Source of the DNA: Campylobacter fetus subsp. testudinum 03-427
Lineage (GTDB): Bacteria > Campylobacterota > Campylobacteria > Campylobacterales > Campylobacteraceae
Reading direction: 5' to 3'
Assembly: GCA_000495505.1 (NCBI GenBank)
Contig: CP006833.1
Span: 1,711,481-1,775,480 of the forward strand
DNA length: 64,000 nucleotides
Of this stretch, positions 37,811 through 45,787 are shown piece by piece; the first letter of the stretch is position 1; each line of letters starts with the position of its first letter. A program made the position numbers and the translations under genes. The notes below the pieces were generated by a model. That model was not told where the DNA came from. It was given only the letters and a program-made list of their open reading frames with translations, and made no database searches.

Positions 37811-38665
37811 TCAAACACTACTTACTTCGTCGATAGCACTAAGCGCATTTAAGCTTCTTGGATAACCGATATAAGGAATTAGCAAAGTTACCGTATCTAT
37901 AAGAACCGCTCTTGTGTTTCCTAAATTTAAATTTCCTACAACGTGAGCTTTTACCTGAGCATCTGCTCCACCTATACTAAGCACAAAAACAAACGTTAAA
38001 AGCTCCCTAAACTTAGGCTCCAAACCGTCTCTTGTGTAGTAATCCCCAAAACAGTTAGCCGAAAGAAATTTGCGTATATGTTTCTCATCGTTTGGAGCTG
38101 CGGCGTTTGATCTATCTATAGTATCACCAAAAAACGCTCTTTGTACGGCTAAACCTTTTTCCTCCCTATCACTCGCAGTCGTCGTCGATGCATTTTTCAA
38201 AGGAAGCTCAACACCATTATCCCTAAAAACTTCATTGCAAATATAGATAAACTCATCAACCTTTGCAAAGCCGACGTAAGGAACGCTTTGATATAAAATT
38301 TCTTTTATATTATTTGGTGCGACACCGTTTTTTAAAGCTGCATTAACAACTCTTTTGTACTCTCTAAGTCCGCCACTTGCTATCAAGCAACCAAGCCAAA
38401 GCATAATCCTAGTTTTATCGTCTAATTTTGAGTGTAAAAATAGGTCGCCAAATGCAAAATTTAGATGATTTGTTATAAACTCGGGATCCGTTTTTGAAAG
38501 AGGATTTGTATCTCCAAAAAATTTATCGTAATTTTTCTTTGCGTTGTCACTCAAATTTTCCACCTTTTTCTCAGTATTTTGCTCTTTTGCGTCTGCTTTA
38601 GCACTCATTGCCAAAACTCCTAAACCAACTGCGGTACTTGTTAAAAAAGTTCTACGATTTTGCAT
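37811..38665 (-). CDS. Tat-exported carboxymuconolactone decarboxylase-like protein
   Basis: 284 residues. MQNRRTFLTSTAVGLGVLAM is a twin-arginine signal (RRTFL), so the protein folds inside and is exported to the periplasm. Two AhpD/CMD-like domains follow, near residues 80-150 (TRIMLWLGCLIASGGLREY) and 200-275 (RELLTFVFVLSIGGADAQVK). Neither keeps the CxxC pair of AhpD, so thiol peroxidase chemistry is unlikely. Follows the cupin gene after one base on a MerR-type promoter. In B. subtilis a CMD protein (YraC) belongs to the AdhR aldehyde-stress regulon, a useful parallel. Confidence 0.85.
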   Translation of the reverse strand: MQNRRTFLTSTAVGLGVLAMSAKADAKEQNTEKKVENLSDNAKKNYDKFFGDTNPLSKTDPEFITNHLNFAFGDLFLHSKLDDKTRIMLWLGCLIASGGLREYKRVVNAALKNGVAPNNIKEILYQSVPYVGFAKVDEFIYICNEVFRDNGVELPLKNASTTTASDREEKGLAVQRAFFGDTIDRSNAAAPNDEKHIRKFLSANCFGDYYTRDGLEPKFRELLTFVFVLSIGGADAQVKAHVVGNLNLGNTRAVLIDTVTLLIPYIGYPRSLNALSAIDEVSSV

Positions 38666-38666
38666 T

Positions 38667-39152
38667 TTAATCCTTTTTGTCTTGTTTTACCAGCTTTTCA
38701 TACTCTTCATCGCTTACATGCTCCATCCAAGTCACGTTTTTACCATCTTTTTCTGCAGTAAGTGCGATATGAGCCGCTTTTGTTTCAAGTCCTGCGCCGT
38801 GAAAATGCTTTACGTCTGGCGGACAAAGTATAACGTCGCCTGTATTTGCTATTTGTAATACTCCGTTTTTTGTAGCAGTATAAATTTGTCCTTTAGTTAC
38901 TATTAAAGTTTGACCTGCAGGGTGAGTGTGCCACGCTGTTCTAGCCTTAGGCGAAAACTCTACCAAAGCTCCGCTAAATGGGCGATAAGTATCACTTTTA
39001 AAAAGCATACTTACGCTAACTTCGCCGGTAAAATACCTACTATCACCTTTAAATCCTCCGAGCTCTCCTGATCTTACTACACTTTGAGTAGAAGCAGCAC
39101 TAGCACTAGCACCGACAAACAACGCGCAACACTTTATAAATTTCTTAAACAT
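38667..39152 (-). CDS. Exported cupin protein
   Basis: 161 residues from the ATG at 39152, chosen because AAGGAG lies 7 nt before it and the signal peptide MFKKFIKCCALFVGASASA follows directly; a further-upstream ATG would lie inside the promoter. A single cupin barrel with RTAWHTHPAGQTLIVTKGQ (two histidines and a Gln) and CPPDVKHFHGAG (third histidine) forms a metal site. Cupin-CMD pairs are common in bacteria and often act on small carbonyl or aromatic compounds; substrate unknown. First gene of its unit. Confidence 0.87.
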   Translation of the reverse strand: MFKKFIKCCALFVGASASAASTQSVVRSGELGGFKGDSRYFTGEVSVSMLFKSDTYRPFSGALVEFSPKARTAWHTHPAGQTLIVTKGQIYTATKNGVLQIANTGDVILCPPDVKHFHGAGLETKAAHIALTAEKDGKNVTWMEHVSDEEYEKLVKQDKKD

Positions 39153-39180
39153 ATATTCTCCTTGGAATTTATTTGGATAT

Positions 39181-39211
39181 ATTATAAAGCTTGACACTAG
39201 GTGTTTGTCAA
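39181..39211 (-). promoter_or_regulatory. MerR-type promoter and operator of cupin-CMD unit
   Basis: On the minus strand TTGACA (39206-39211), a 19-nt spacer and TATAAT (39181-39186). The abnormal 19-bp spacer is the hallmark of MerR-activated promoters. The spacer region holds the dyad CTTGACA-N9-TGTCAAG. The 19 nt CTTGACAAACACCTAGTGT recur at the second promoter near 41.9 kb. Confidence 0.88.
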
Positions 39212-39415
39212 GAGGTCATTTAAAAATTCGTATTGTAATTTAATAAATTTAAAAAAGATAGCTATGAAAAACGTATTATTGATAAATGATGCAAAAGTAT
39301 TTGAAAGCTCAAAAGGTGCGTTAAATGCACCTTCACAAAGCGCATTGGTTTTTAAAGTTATATTTGTACTTGAGCTTTGCGTCTTTGAAATTTGCATTGC
39401 AAGATTTTTATTCAT
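39197..39415 (-). CDS. Possible 72-residue protein, probably a relic
   Basis: A frame starting MNKNLAMQISKTQSSSTNIT has a good GGAG ribosome site right after the SDR stop. However, it reads on through the antisense of the mdaB remnant and ends inside the MerR operator of the next unit. The N-terminal ~30 residues may belong to a gene once following the SDR and cut short by the same rearrangement. Not recognised; translation possible, function doubtful. Confidence 0.25.
   Translation of the reverse strand: MNKNLAMQISKTQSSSTNITLKTNALCEGAFNAPFELSNTFASFINNTFFIAIFFKFIKLQYEFLNDLLTNT
39264..39326 (+). pseudogene. N-terminal remnant of an MdaB-like NAD(P)H:quinone reductase
   Basis: On plus, from the ATG at 39264, MKNVLLINDAKVFESSKGAL matches the start of MdaB-family flavin quinone reductases (H. 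pylori MdaB begins MKKVLIINGAKAFGSSGGKL). Similarity stops after about 21 codons, where the frame runs into antisense of the SDR-side sequence. The remnant diverges from the MerR-type operator, suggesting an oxidoreductase gene once belonged to this stress locus. Confidence 0.55.
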
Positions 39416-39422
39416 TTTTCTC

Positions 39423-40439
39423 CTATCTAGTGCTAAATGCACTTCCTGCTGAGTTTTCAAAGTCCGCCGCGCTTCTTGCGTAATGCTCCGTATTTTTCAT
39501 ATCTTCCTCTAACCAAGCTATTTTATTTCTAGCAGAACTAAACGCCGCCGCACCTAAAAATAGACTAAATGGCGGCTCTTGCATTCTTGAGACGTTGTAC
39601 AAAATCTCTGCAAATTTAGCCGGATTACCAGCTTGTTTGCCGCTGTAGTTTTTCGCGTGCGCTTCAAAAGCTTCTCTTTTTGCGTCATAATCGCCGATCT
39701 TATCTCTGCTTAACTCCATACTAGTACCTAAAAACTCTGTTCTAAAGCCTGCTGGCATTATATTTACGCTGCGAATACCAAAGTCTTTAAGATCTAGCAA
39801 AAGCCCCTCACTAAATGCGCTCAAAGCAAATTTACTCATACAATATGGCGTAGAATTATTCGTAACTCTAAATCCCCCTATTGAGCTGAGATTAAATATC
39901 CTAGCTTTCACGTTTTGTGCATTTCCACCCTCGCTAATGGCTTGTGGGCGCATTAGCTTCAAGGCGTGTTTTGCTACAAGAAACGGTGCGAAAACATTTA
40001 CTTCAAACTGCGCCCTAAGATCTTTTTCGCTAGTCTCTTCGACAAAGCCAAGAAGCCCATATCCAGCGTTATTTACTACATTATCAAGTCTGCTAAATTT
40101 AGACTTTATAGCAGCGATATTTGCTTCTATATTTTCACTCATTTTCTCACCAAATTTAAGCTCTAAAGGTAAGAAATTCTCGCTCTCTTTTCCTAGCTTG
40201 TCTATGATATTTTTTAAATTCCTGCTAGTTCCTGCGACTTTGTCTCCTTTGCTTAAGAGATATTTTGCCAAAGCAAGTCCTAGCCCACCGCTTGCTGCAG
40301 TTATGTACCAAATTTGAGTATTCATTTTATTTTCCCTATTTTTATCATCTGTTTTTGCATTTAAAATAGTCGCTCCAGCCAAAGAAGCAGCGCCTAAAAC
40401 CATAGTATTTTTTATAAACTTACGCCTAGAATCTTTCAT
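39423..40439 (-). CDS. Short-chain dehydrogenase/reductase with Tat signal
   Basis: 338 residues. Classical SDR: nucleotide loop TAASGGLGLALAK, NNAGYG, the catalytic Ser in FNLSSIGGF and Tyr-x3-Lys in YCMSK. Preceded by a 38-residue extension MKDSRRKFIKNTMVLGAASL that is a twin-arginine signal. An internal ATG at 40325 with AGGGA upstream would give an ordinary cytosolic SDR, so two products are conceivable. The start overlaps the transporter gene by 4 nt (ATGA), so both are read from the MerR-type promoter at 41.9 kb. Substrate unknown, likely a carbonyl compound. Confidence 0.9.
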   Translation of the reverse strand: MKDSRRKFIKNTMVLGAASLAGATILNAKTDDKNRENKMNTQIWYITAASGGLGLALAKYLLSKGDKVAGTSRNLKNIIDKLGKESENFLPLELKFGEKMSENIEANIAAIKSKFSRLDNVVNNAGYGLLGFVEETSEKDLRAQFEVNVFAPFLVAKHALKLMRPQAISEGGNAQNVKARIFNLSSIGGFRVTNNSTPYCMSKFALSAFSEGLLLDLKDFGIRSVNIMPAGFRTEFLGTSMELSRDKIGDYDAKREAFEAHAKNYSGKQAGNPAKFAEILYNVSRMQEPPFSLFLGAAAFSSARNKIAWLEEDMKNTEHYARSAADFENSAGSAFSTR

Positions 40440-41743
40440 TTTATCTCCTCATTTTTAAATTTAAACTCCTCTTTTTCATATCTTTTACCAAGATAAACTC
40501 CAAGACTTCCCCAGATAAACGATATCAAAGCGCCGACAAATAAAACAGCAGTTATACTGATCTTTGCTATAGTTCCTTCAAGCGCCGCGCTCATAGAATC
40601 CCCAGCTCTATATACCACCGTATCAAGGAAATTTTTGACTTTATACTTGCTCTCGCTATCAAGTGGCACAAAAAGCATTTCCCTGCCCGGTTTTACAAGC
40701 GCATACTCACCTACGCGTCTTATACTCATCACAAGCACCAAAACCCCAAAAGCAGGATAAAATACAAGCAAAACAAATCCCAAAGCAACCACAAAACCAA
40801 GCGTACCTAAAAGCCATTTGATACCAAAAAACTGAACTATTTTTGAAGTGATGAAAATTTGTATCACAAAACTCGAAAGTTGAACTATAAAATCGATATT
40901 TGCAAACGCCGCCGCCCTTGCTTCCCTGCTCTCAAACATACCAGAGATCACCCTTGCTTGTTCCATATACAAAAACGTTGAAACGCTAGTAAGTAGCAGT
41001 ATAAATCCTAGCAGAGCCAACAAATAACGCGACTTTATGATCAATAAAAATCCCACAAATGGATTTTTAGAACCGATAGGTTTGTCAAATCTATCTTTTA
41101 TACTCACAAAACCGCTTTGTAAATTTAACTCTTCTAAACCAAGAGCTTCTTTGATAAGTAAATTTTTTAGCACTATAGAAACACCAAGGCAGATTATAGA
41201 GATAAAGATAAAGTTAGGAACATCTATAAATTTACTCAAAACCGATACGAAAAATGCTCCAAAAATCCCGCCTAAACTAGCTCCAGCCGAGATAATACCA
41301 AATAATCTAGCGCTTCTTTCTTTACTAAAAACATCAGCTAGCAAACTCCAAGCGGTGCTGATCACAAAAATGTTAAAAACGCTCACCCAGATATAAAAGC
41401 TTCTAGCAACGATCAAGTAAGCTTCACTACCCTGAGAAATTTGATTTAAAAGGGCGAAAAAGCCTATCAAATTTAGCGCAAAAAAACCGTAAATAAAATC
41501 TGTATAAAGCTTACGTTTTATCATTCCACTTAAAATCATAGCCAAAATAGACCCTACTATCGTAGCTATAAAAGTTCCCAAAAACAGCCATTTTAGCTCC
41601 CCAGTTCCGCCACTTATACCCAAAGCTTCTCTAATGGGTCTTAGCAAAGAGTAGCTAGCAAACAAACTAAAGATAAAAAGCACAGCTATAAGTAAAAACT
41701 TGCCTTCGCCTTTTTTTAGACTTAGAATTTGATTTAAACTCAT
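40436..41743 (-). CDS. NTP/NDP-exchange-type (TLC-like) MFS transporter
   Basis: 435 residues, 12 hydrophobic segments. YSLLRPIREALGISGGTGELKWLFLGTF is the characteristic first block of the bacterial TLC-like ATP/ADP-carrier relatives, and GISSAGASLGGIFGAF-type and RRVGEYALVKPGREMLFVPL blocks follow. In intracellular parasites true TLC proteins import ATP. Free-living relatives such as this one have no proven nucleotide substrate, so the name describes family only. First gene after the 41.9-kb MerR-type promoter, linked to the SDR. Confidence 0.8.
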   Translation of the reverse strand: MSLNQILSLKKGEGKFLLIAVLFIFSLFASYSLLRPIREALGISGGTGELKWLFLGTFIATIVGSILAMILSGMIKRKLYTDFIYGFFALNLIGFFALLNQISQGSEAYLIVARSFYIWVSVFNIFVISTAWSLLADVFSKERSARLFGIISAGASLGGIFGAFFVSVLSKFIDVPNFIFISIICLGVSIVLKNLLIKEALGLEELNLQSGFVSIKDRFDKPIGSKNPFVGFLLIIKSRYLLALLGFILLLTSVSTFLYMEQARVISGMFESREARAAAFANIDFIVQLSSFVIQIFITSKIVQFFGIKWLLGTLGFVVALGFVLLVFYPAFGVLVLVMSIRRVGEYALVKPGREMLFVPLDSESKYKVKNFLDTVVYRAGDSMSAALEGTIAKISITAVLFVGALISFIWGSLGVYLGKRYEKEEFKFKNEEIK

Positions 41744-41888
41744 CTAAAAAGCCTGTTTAGAAATTTACTCATTTCTTTCCTTTATTGTAAGTTTGTTGCT
41801 GCCAAAACCAAACCAAATTTAGCCGAATTTTCTATAAATTTTATACGATCATTTTGTATATGAACAACTTAAATTTAAATTTGATAGA

Positions 41889-41919
41889 ATTATAAAACCT
41901 AACACTAGGTGTTTGTCAA
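41889..41919 (-). promoter_or_regulatory. MerR-type promoter and operator of transporter-SDR unit
   Basis: On the minus strand TTGACA (41914-41919), a 19-nt spacer and TATAAT (41889-41894). It shares CTTGACAAACACCTAGTGT with the promoter at 39.2 kb, but its second half-site is degenerate (TTAGG in place of TCAAG). It sits between the merR stop and the transporter start, leaving a leader of about 140 nt in which nothing else is seen. Confidence 0.88.
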
Positions 41920-41997
41920 GGGGAAAATAAAAATATTTTGAAATTTGAATTAAATTTAAAAAAGAATCGGGAATTTAGCTTATCTAAATTCCTAAAA

Positions 41998-42444
41998 TTA
42001 TCTCAAGCCAATCGCTTTTGCTTTGCTTCTAAAAGAATCCACGCCTTCGTACGTGCTGCTTACTGGATTGATGGTGTCTTCGTTATTTGCTAGCATATCT
42101 TTGTAATAACCTATCTTATAATCTAGTTTTTTATCTATCTCTTCTAGCTTTTTTATCTCGGCTTTAACAGCCTCTTTTTGCTCCTCTATCATCTTTAGAC
42201 GGAGCTGTGCGCTACTTTTGCCTTTTGCGGCTAAGGCTATATAATGTTTGATTTTTTCTATGCTCATACCAGTTTTTCTCAAACAATCCACCCATATAAC
42301 CCACTCAACATCTCTATCGCTGAAATAATTCACACCATTTTTATCGCGCTCAACGAACGGAAAAAGACCTTTTTTAAGCCAAAATCTAATAGTCCTAGAT
42401 GAAATCCCAGTTTGCTTTTCCACATCTATGATAGTTTTTGCCAT
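41998..42444 (-). CDS. MerR-family regulator, AdhR/NmlR-like
   Basis: 148 residues from the ATG at 42444 (AAGGAG 5 nt before it); an upstream in-frame start would overlap thyX. Winged-helix DNA-binding domain at 1-70 (VEKQTGISSRTIRFWLKKGLFP), then a dimerising coiled coil at 85-125 and a short tail without a metal-binding cysteine cluster. The only cysteine, Cys54 in WVDCLRKTGMS, sits where AdhR (Cys52) and NmlR (Cys54) carry the thiol that senses aldehydes or other electrophiles. Two promoters with 19-bp spacers downstream are its likely targets. Ligand is inference. Confidence 0.88.
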   Translation of the reverse strand: MAKTIIDVEKQTGISSRTIRFWLKKGLFPFVERDKNGVNYFSDRDVEWVIWVDCLRKTGMSIEKIKHYIALAAKGKSSAQLRLKMIEEQKEAVKAEIKKLEEIDKKLDYKIGYYKDMLANNEDTINPVSSTYEGVDSFRSKAKAIGLR

Positions 42445-42454
42445 TTTTGCTCCT

Positions 42455-43075
42455 TTATTCGGGTTTTGCAAGGCAGTTTTCGTAAATAAATTTATGATCA
42501 CTAGGTAAGTTTTGATAGATCAAATTTGCTAGATCTCTTATCTCCCATAAAGCTGCTTTTGAGCTTCTAAGGCTTAAGAAATTCTGCAAACTTCTAGCAT
42601 TTATACTCCAGCTAAGCTCGGTTTTATAGCTTTCTGGAAGGCAGTATTTTGCTATATCTAAGCTCGTGTTTTGGTTTAGAATTTGGCGCAAATTCTCAAG
42701 CGCGTTTATACTTGCGTTATCAACAAATTCATTACCCGTAAGCACTAAATACCTGCTTGCATTCTCGAAATCTCCAGCTTTAAACTCACTTTCGTTTTTT
42801 AGCTCTTTTAGCGTATAGCGTGTGGATTTTACGCTTAGACTTGCTATGCGGTGGCGGGCTAATTCTTGGAGCAAAGCCCTGCTAATACCTTTTATGTAAA
42901 AGTTGTAATATAAATGCTCTAGCGTACTTGCGTGTTTAAATTTATTGCCCACTCTATCTATGAGTTCGATATCTTTTTCGCCGCCATTATCACCCTTCTC
43001 AAAGCTCTGCCAACAAGTGCGGATCGCATTTGAACAGACCCAAAGCGGAGTGAAATTTAGTAGTTTTACTTCCAT
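42455..43075 (-). CDS. thyX: FAD-dependent thymidylate synthase ThyX
   Basis: Makes dTMP from dUMP with methylene-tetrahydrofolate and NADPH. 206 residues. The ThyX signature RHRIASLSVKSTRY (RHR-x7-S form) is intact and the C-terminal RSLQNFLSLRSSKAALWEIRDLA block is typical. No thyA is seen in the window, in line with ThyX being the genus's sole synthase. Follows the GMC gene after 33 nt; merR starts 10 nt after its stop. Confidence 0.95.
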   Translation of the reverse strand: MEVKLLNFTPLWVCSNAIRTCWQSFEKGDNGGEKDIELIDRVGNKFKHASTLEHLYYNFYIKGISRALLQELARHRIASLSVKSTRYTLKELKNESEFKAGDFENASRYLVLTGNEFVDNASINALENLRQILNQNTSLDIAKYCLPESYKTELSWSINARSLQNFLSLRSSKAALWEIRDLANLIYQNLPSDHKFIYENCLAKPE

Positions 43076-43108
43076 AATATTCCTTTTTTTGAAGCAATTC
43101 TACCAAAT

Positions 43109-44758
43109 TTATACTAAATTTGACAATCTCTTTTTAATAATATCTGCCACCCTAAATGAGTTTGCATATATGCTCCAAGTATATGGAACACTTCCGCCTG
43201 TAGGCATAAACGAAGCGTCGCTAACATAAAGGTTGTCTAGTTCGTGAGCTTTACAGTTTTTATCCAAAACGCTAGTTTTTGGATCATCACCAAATCTCGC
43301 TCCACCAGCTACCAAATTTGGCGGCGGAGAGCTACTAACACTATAACTAACATCTTTTGCGCCCATCTGTTTTAAAATTTCCACTGCTTTTTGTGACAAA
43401 AACTCACCTACTTCAAGGTCTTGTTTATGGGCATCTAAGCTTATAACTCCAACTGAAACTCCATATTTATCTCTATGCGTATCACTAACACTAACAAAAG
43501 TTGTGTTAGTAGGAAGCCAGTCGTTAAAAACTTCAAACGTGAGTTTTCTACTTGCATAAACGTTATCTTTTATCTTTGTCATGAGCTTATCGCCAAATAT
43601 CAAATTCCCACTCTCATAAAACTGCGCAGTAACATTAGGGATAACGTTTGGATGTTCAAACAAAAAGTCTATAGTGCCACCTTTATATCTCTTACCGTCT
43701 TTTTTAAACTCATACCACTCTTGTATATGTCTGTTAAAAAATAGACCTCTACTCATCAGATCATTAGCGTCTTTTTTACTAAGATCTTTTAGATAAAATG
43801 TTCCGCTTCCAACTCCACCGGCTGAAAATATCAAATTTTTGCCGACATTAGCTGAGTTGTTTGCTAAACCATTAGGAAAATGTCTATTTTTAGAGTTTAA
43901 AAGTAGTCTTGAAGTCTCGACTACACCAGCAGCCACGACAAATATCTTAGCTTTTATGCTATGAGATTTTTTAAATTTATCATAATACAAAGCTTCTTTT
44001 ACCCCGAACTTATCGCTAACTAGCTTATAAACAAAAGCTTCAGGTATGACTTTAGCAGGGCACTGCTGCAAAAGTACTCTACCGCTTCCTTTGGCACCGC
44101 TCGCACAGGGATAAGCACCGCAAAAATGGGAGTAATAACACGCATTCCTACCAAGATCGTTTTTAGACAAAATGGCTCTAGGAGTTGGGAGTGGAGTAAG
44201 CCCAAGCTCTATGGCGGCCTTATCAAACCACTTTGCAGCAGCATTTTCTTCTAGCTTTTCATATGGGAACTCAGCTGTACTTCTAGGTTCGCTAAATTTA
44301 TGTTTTACAACTTTACCAGATACACCTACTACTTTTTCGACCTTTGTATAGTATGGCTCAAGCTCATCATAGCTTATAGGCCAGTCTGCGACGTTTGCAC
44401 CTTCTATCTCTCCATAAACACTTTTTAGTTTAAAATCGTTTGGTTTTAAACGATGAAAAAATCCACTCATCAAATTTGAGCTTCCACCGACAAGAGAACC
44501 GTTCCAAAAGCTCCACGTACCATCATATCTGCTTATTTCGCCGTTTGGCTCTTTTTCTATTACTACGTGATATTCGTCTTTTAGGTTTGGTACAAACATT
44601 TTGCGCCTTGAGATAGCCAGCTCGTCTTTGCTAAAATCCTCTTCTTTGTAAAACTTACCTTTTTCTAAAACTACTACGTTAAATCCAGCCTTGCTTAGCT
44701 CATACGCCACAGGGCTTGCTCCGGCGCCGCTTCCGATTATGCAAACGTCATAAGTCAT
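43109..44758 (-). CDS. GMC-family FAD oxidoreductase (gluconate 2-dehydrogenase-like large subunit)
   Basis: 549 residues. Rossmann FAD loop VCIIGSGAGASPVAYELSKA at the N-terminus, the GMC substrate-side block WSFWNGSLVGGSSNLMSG, and the C-terminal VSDASFMPTGGSVPYTWSIYANSFRVADII with the catalytic region. There is no signal peptide of its own; in this family it is exported bound to the Tat-signal small subunit encoded just upstream. C. jejuni Cj0414/Cj0415 are the likely counterparts (gluconate dehydrogenase). No cytochrome c subunit gene is adjacent, so the electron acceptor is unclear. Confidence 0.88.
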   Translation of the reverse strand: MTYDVCIIGSGAGASPVAYELSKAGFNVVVLEKGKFYKEEDFSKDELAISRRKMFVPNLKDEYHVVIEKEPNGEISRYDGTWSFWNGSLVGGSSNLMSGFFHRLKPNDFKLKSVYGEIEGANVADWPISYDELEPYYTKVEKVVGVSGKVVKHKFSEPRSTAEFPYEKLEENAAAKWFDKAAIELGLTPLPTPRAILSKNDLGRNACYYSHFCGAYPCASGAKGSGRVLLQQCPAKVIPEAFVYKLVSDKFGVKEALYYDKFKKSHSIKAKIFVVAAGVVETSRLLLNSKNRHFPNGLANNSANVGKNLIFSAGGVGSGTFYLKDLSKKDANDLMSRGLFFNRHIQEWYEFKKDGKRYKGGTIDFLFEHPNVIPNVTAQFYESGNLIFGDKLMTKIKDNVYASRKLTFEVFNDWLPTNTTFVSVSDTHRDKYGVSVGVISLDAHKQDLEVGEFLSQKAVEILKQMGAKDVSYSVSSSPPPNLVAGGARFGDDPKTSVLDKNCKAHELDNLYVSDASFMPTGGSVPYTWSIYANSFRVADIIKKRLSNLV

Positions 44759-44773
44759 CTTTACCTTTCAAAT

Positions 44774-45295
44774 TTATAAAAACGGTGTTTTTGGCTGAGG
44801 AAGTCCAGTCTCGTGGGAGATCCATTTCCAACCGTTTTCATCTATATTTGCACCATAAATAGGATCGCCAAAAACCGCTTCTGAGCAAAAAACAAGCATA
44901 TCATATATCCAACTTTCTCCCCACTCTTCATCTTTAGCAACAATGTCTAAAAGATCGTTTTGCTTTTTATTTGATAAACTTAGATAATTAGACTCATACT
45001 GTTTTATGCTAGTATCATTTAGCCAAACCGCGCCATTTATGATAAAATTTTTAGCACTTAGAGAAACTTTGGAATGAGATATAATAATCTTTAAATATGA
45101 CAAAATATCTATATTTAACTGAGTTGCAATAGGAAAAAGATGCTTTGAAACACTATTTAATATACTATAAATTTCATCTTTTGATAGAGTTTTGTCATCT
45201 AAAATACTTTCATTTTGAGCAAATAAATTTATAGGTGCGCCAGAAAATACCATAATCCCATAAGCGACTTTTACAAAAGAACGTCTATTTCTCAT
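44774..45295 (-). CDS. Gluconate 2-dehydrogenase subunit 3-like protein with Tat signal
   Basis: 173 residues. MRNRRSFVKVAYGIMVFSGA is a twin-arginine signal. The remainder is helical and matches the small subunit that escorts GMC flavoproteins through the Tat system (LSKDEIYSILNSVSKHLFP ... WISHETGLPQPKTPFL). Starts 11 nt inside the DoxX gene and is followed by the GMC gene after 15 nt, so the three are one transcript. Motifs are weak in this family; the call relies on context as well. Confidence 0.82.
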   Translation of the reverse strand: MRNRRSFVKVAYGIMVFSGAPINLFAQNESILDDKTLSKDEIYSILNSVSKHLFPIATQLNIDILSYLKIIISHSKVSLSAKNFIINGAVWLNDTSIKQYESNYLSLSNKKQNDLLDIVAKDEEWGESWIYDMLVFCSEAVFGDPIYGANIDENGWKWISHETGLPQPKTPFL

Positions 45296-45719
45296 GTCTA
45301 TTCATCACCGCATCAAGACTGATATTACCCGCACCAAATGAGAACAAGCCAAGAAGCATAACTAGATAATAAAGCGGAACTTCAAAACCGTTATTTGCCA
45401 AACTATATCCATTCTCAAAATGCACTGCAAATATCGCCACAAGAACTATTGCGATAAGCGGAATGCTAATTATCCTAGTAAAAAGTCCAAGTACAAAAAG
45501 TAAAACGGCTAAAGATTCAAATATAGCGACTAAATACACGATTAAAACAGGAATAGGAAAACCCATAGATGAGAACCACTGAGCAGTTGGTTCGATATTT
45601 TGCCATTTTGGAACTGCGGTCTCATAAAAACCATAAGCCAAAACCAAACGCATAATAAGCAAAGAAAGATGTTGGAATTTTGAACCAAGCATATTAAAAA
45701 CATTACAGAATTTTTTCAT
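45285..45719 (-). CDS. DoxX-family membrane protein
   Basis: 144 residues with four hydrophobic segments. LLIMRLVLAYGFYETAVPKW and AIFESLAVLLFVLGLFTRI are the family's quinone/redox-side blocks. DoxX proteins act with membrane oxidoreductases, and are the D component (HvfD) next to the Cys-rich peptides of copper-binding HvfA/bufferin loci. Here it lies between such a peptide and a flavoprotein dehydrogenase. Could serve as a membrane electron-transfer partner for the dehydrogenase; inference. Confidence 0.87.
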   Translation of the reverse strand: MKKFCNVFNMLGSKFQHLSLLIMRLVLAYGFYETAVPKWQNIEPTAQWFSSMGFPIPVLIVYLVAIFESLAVLLFVLGLFTRIISIPLIAIVLVAIFAVHFENGYSLANNGFEVPLYYLVMLLGLFSFGAGNISLDAVMNRHEK

Positions 45720-45744
45720 TTATTGATAAACCTTGAAAGAGATG

Positions 45745-45766
45745 TATGCGGCAAGAGAGCCGCATA
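45745..45766 (-). terminator. Intercistronic hairpin between Cys-rich peptide and DoxX genes
   Basis: Perfect 8-bp stem TATGCGGC / GCCGCATA with a 6-nt loop in the 68-nt gap. No T-run follows on the minus strand. It looks like a partial attenuator or mRNA-stabilising element that would leave the peptide expressed more than the downstream genes. Confidence 0.5.
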
Positions 45767-45787
45767 TTTTGAAGCTATAAAATTATA

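Noticed and set aside
38544..38858. 104-codon plus-strand frame
   Set aside because: Antisense of the CMD-like and cupin genes, which have motifs, signal peptides and ribosome sites.
39326..39353. GGTGC/GCACC inverted repeat as a terminator
   Set aside because: No T-run on either side, and it lies inside the fragment junction; more likely incidental or linked to the rearrangement.
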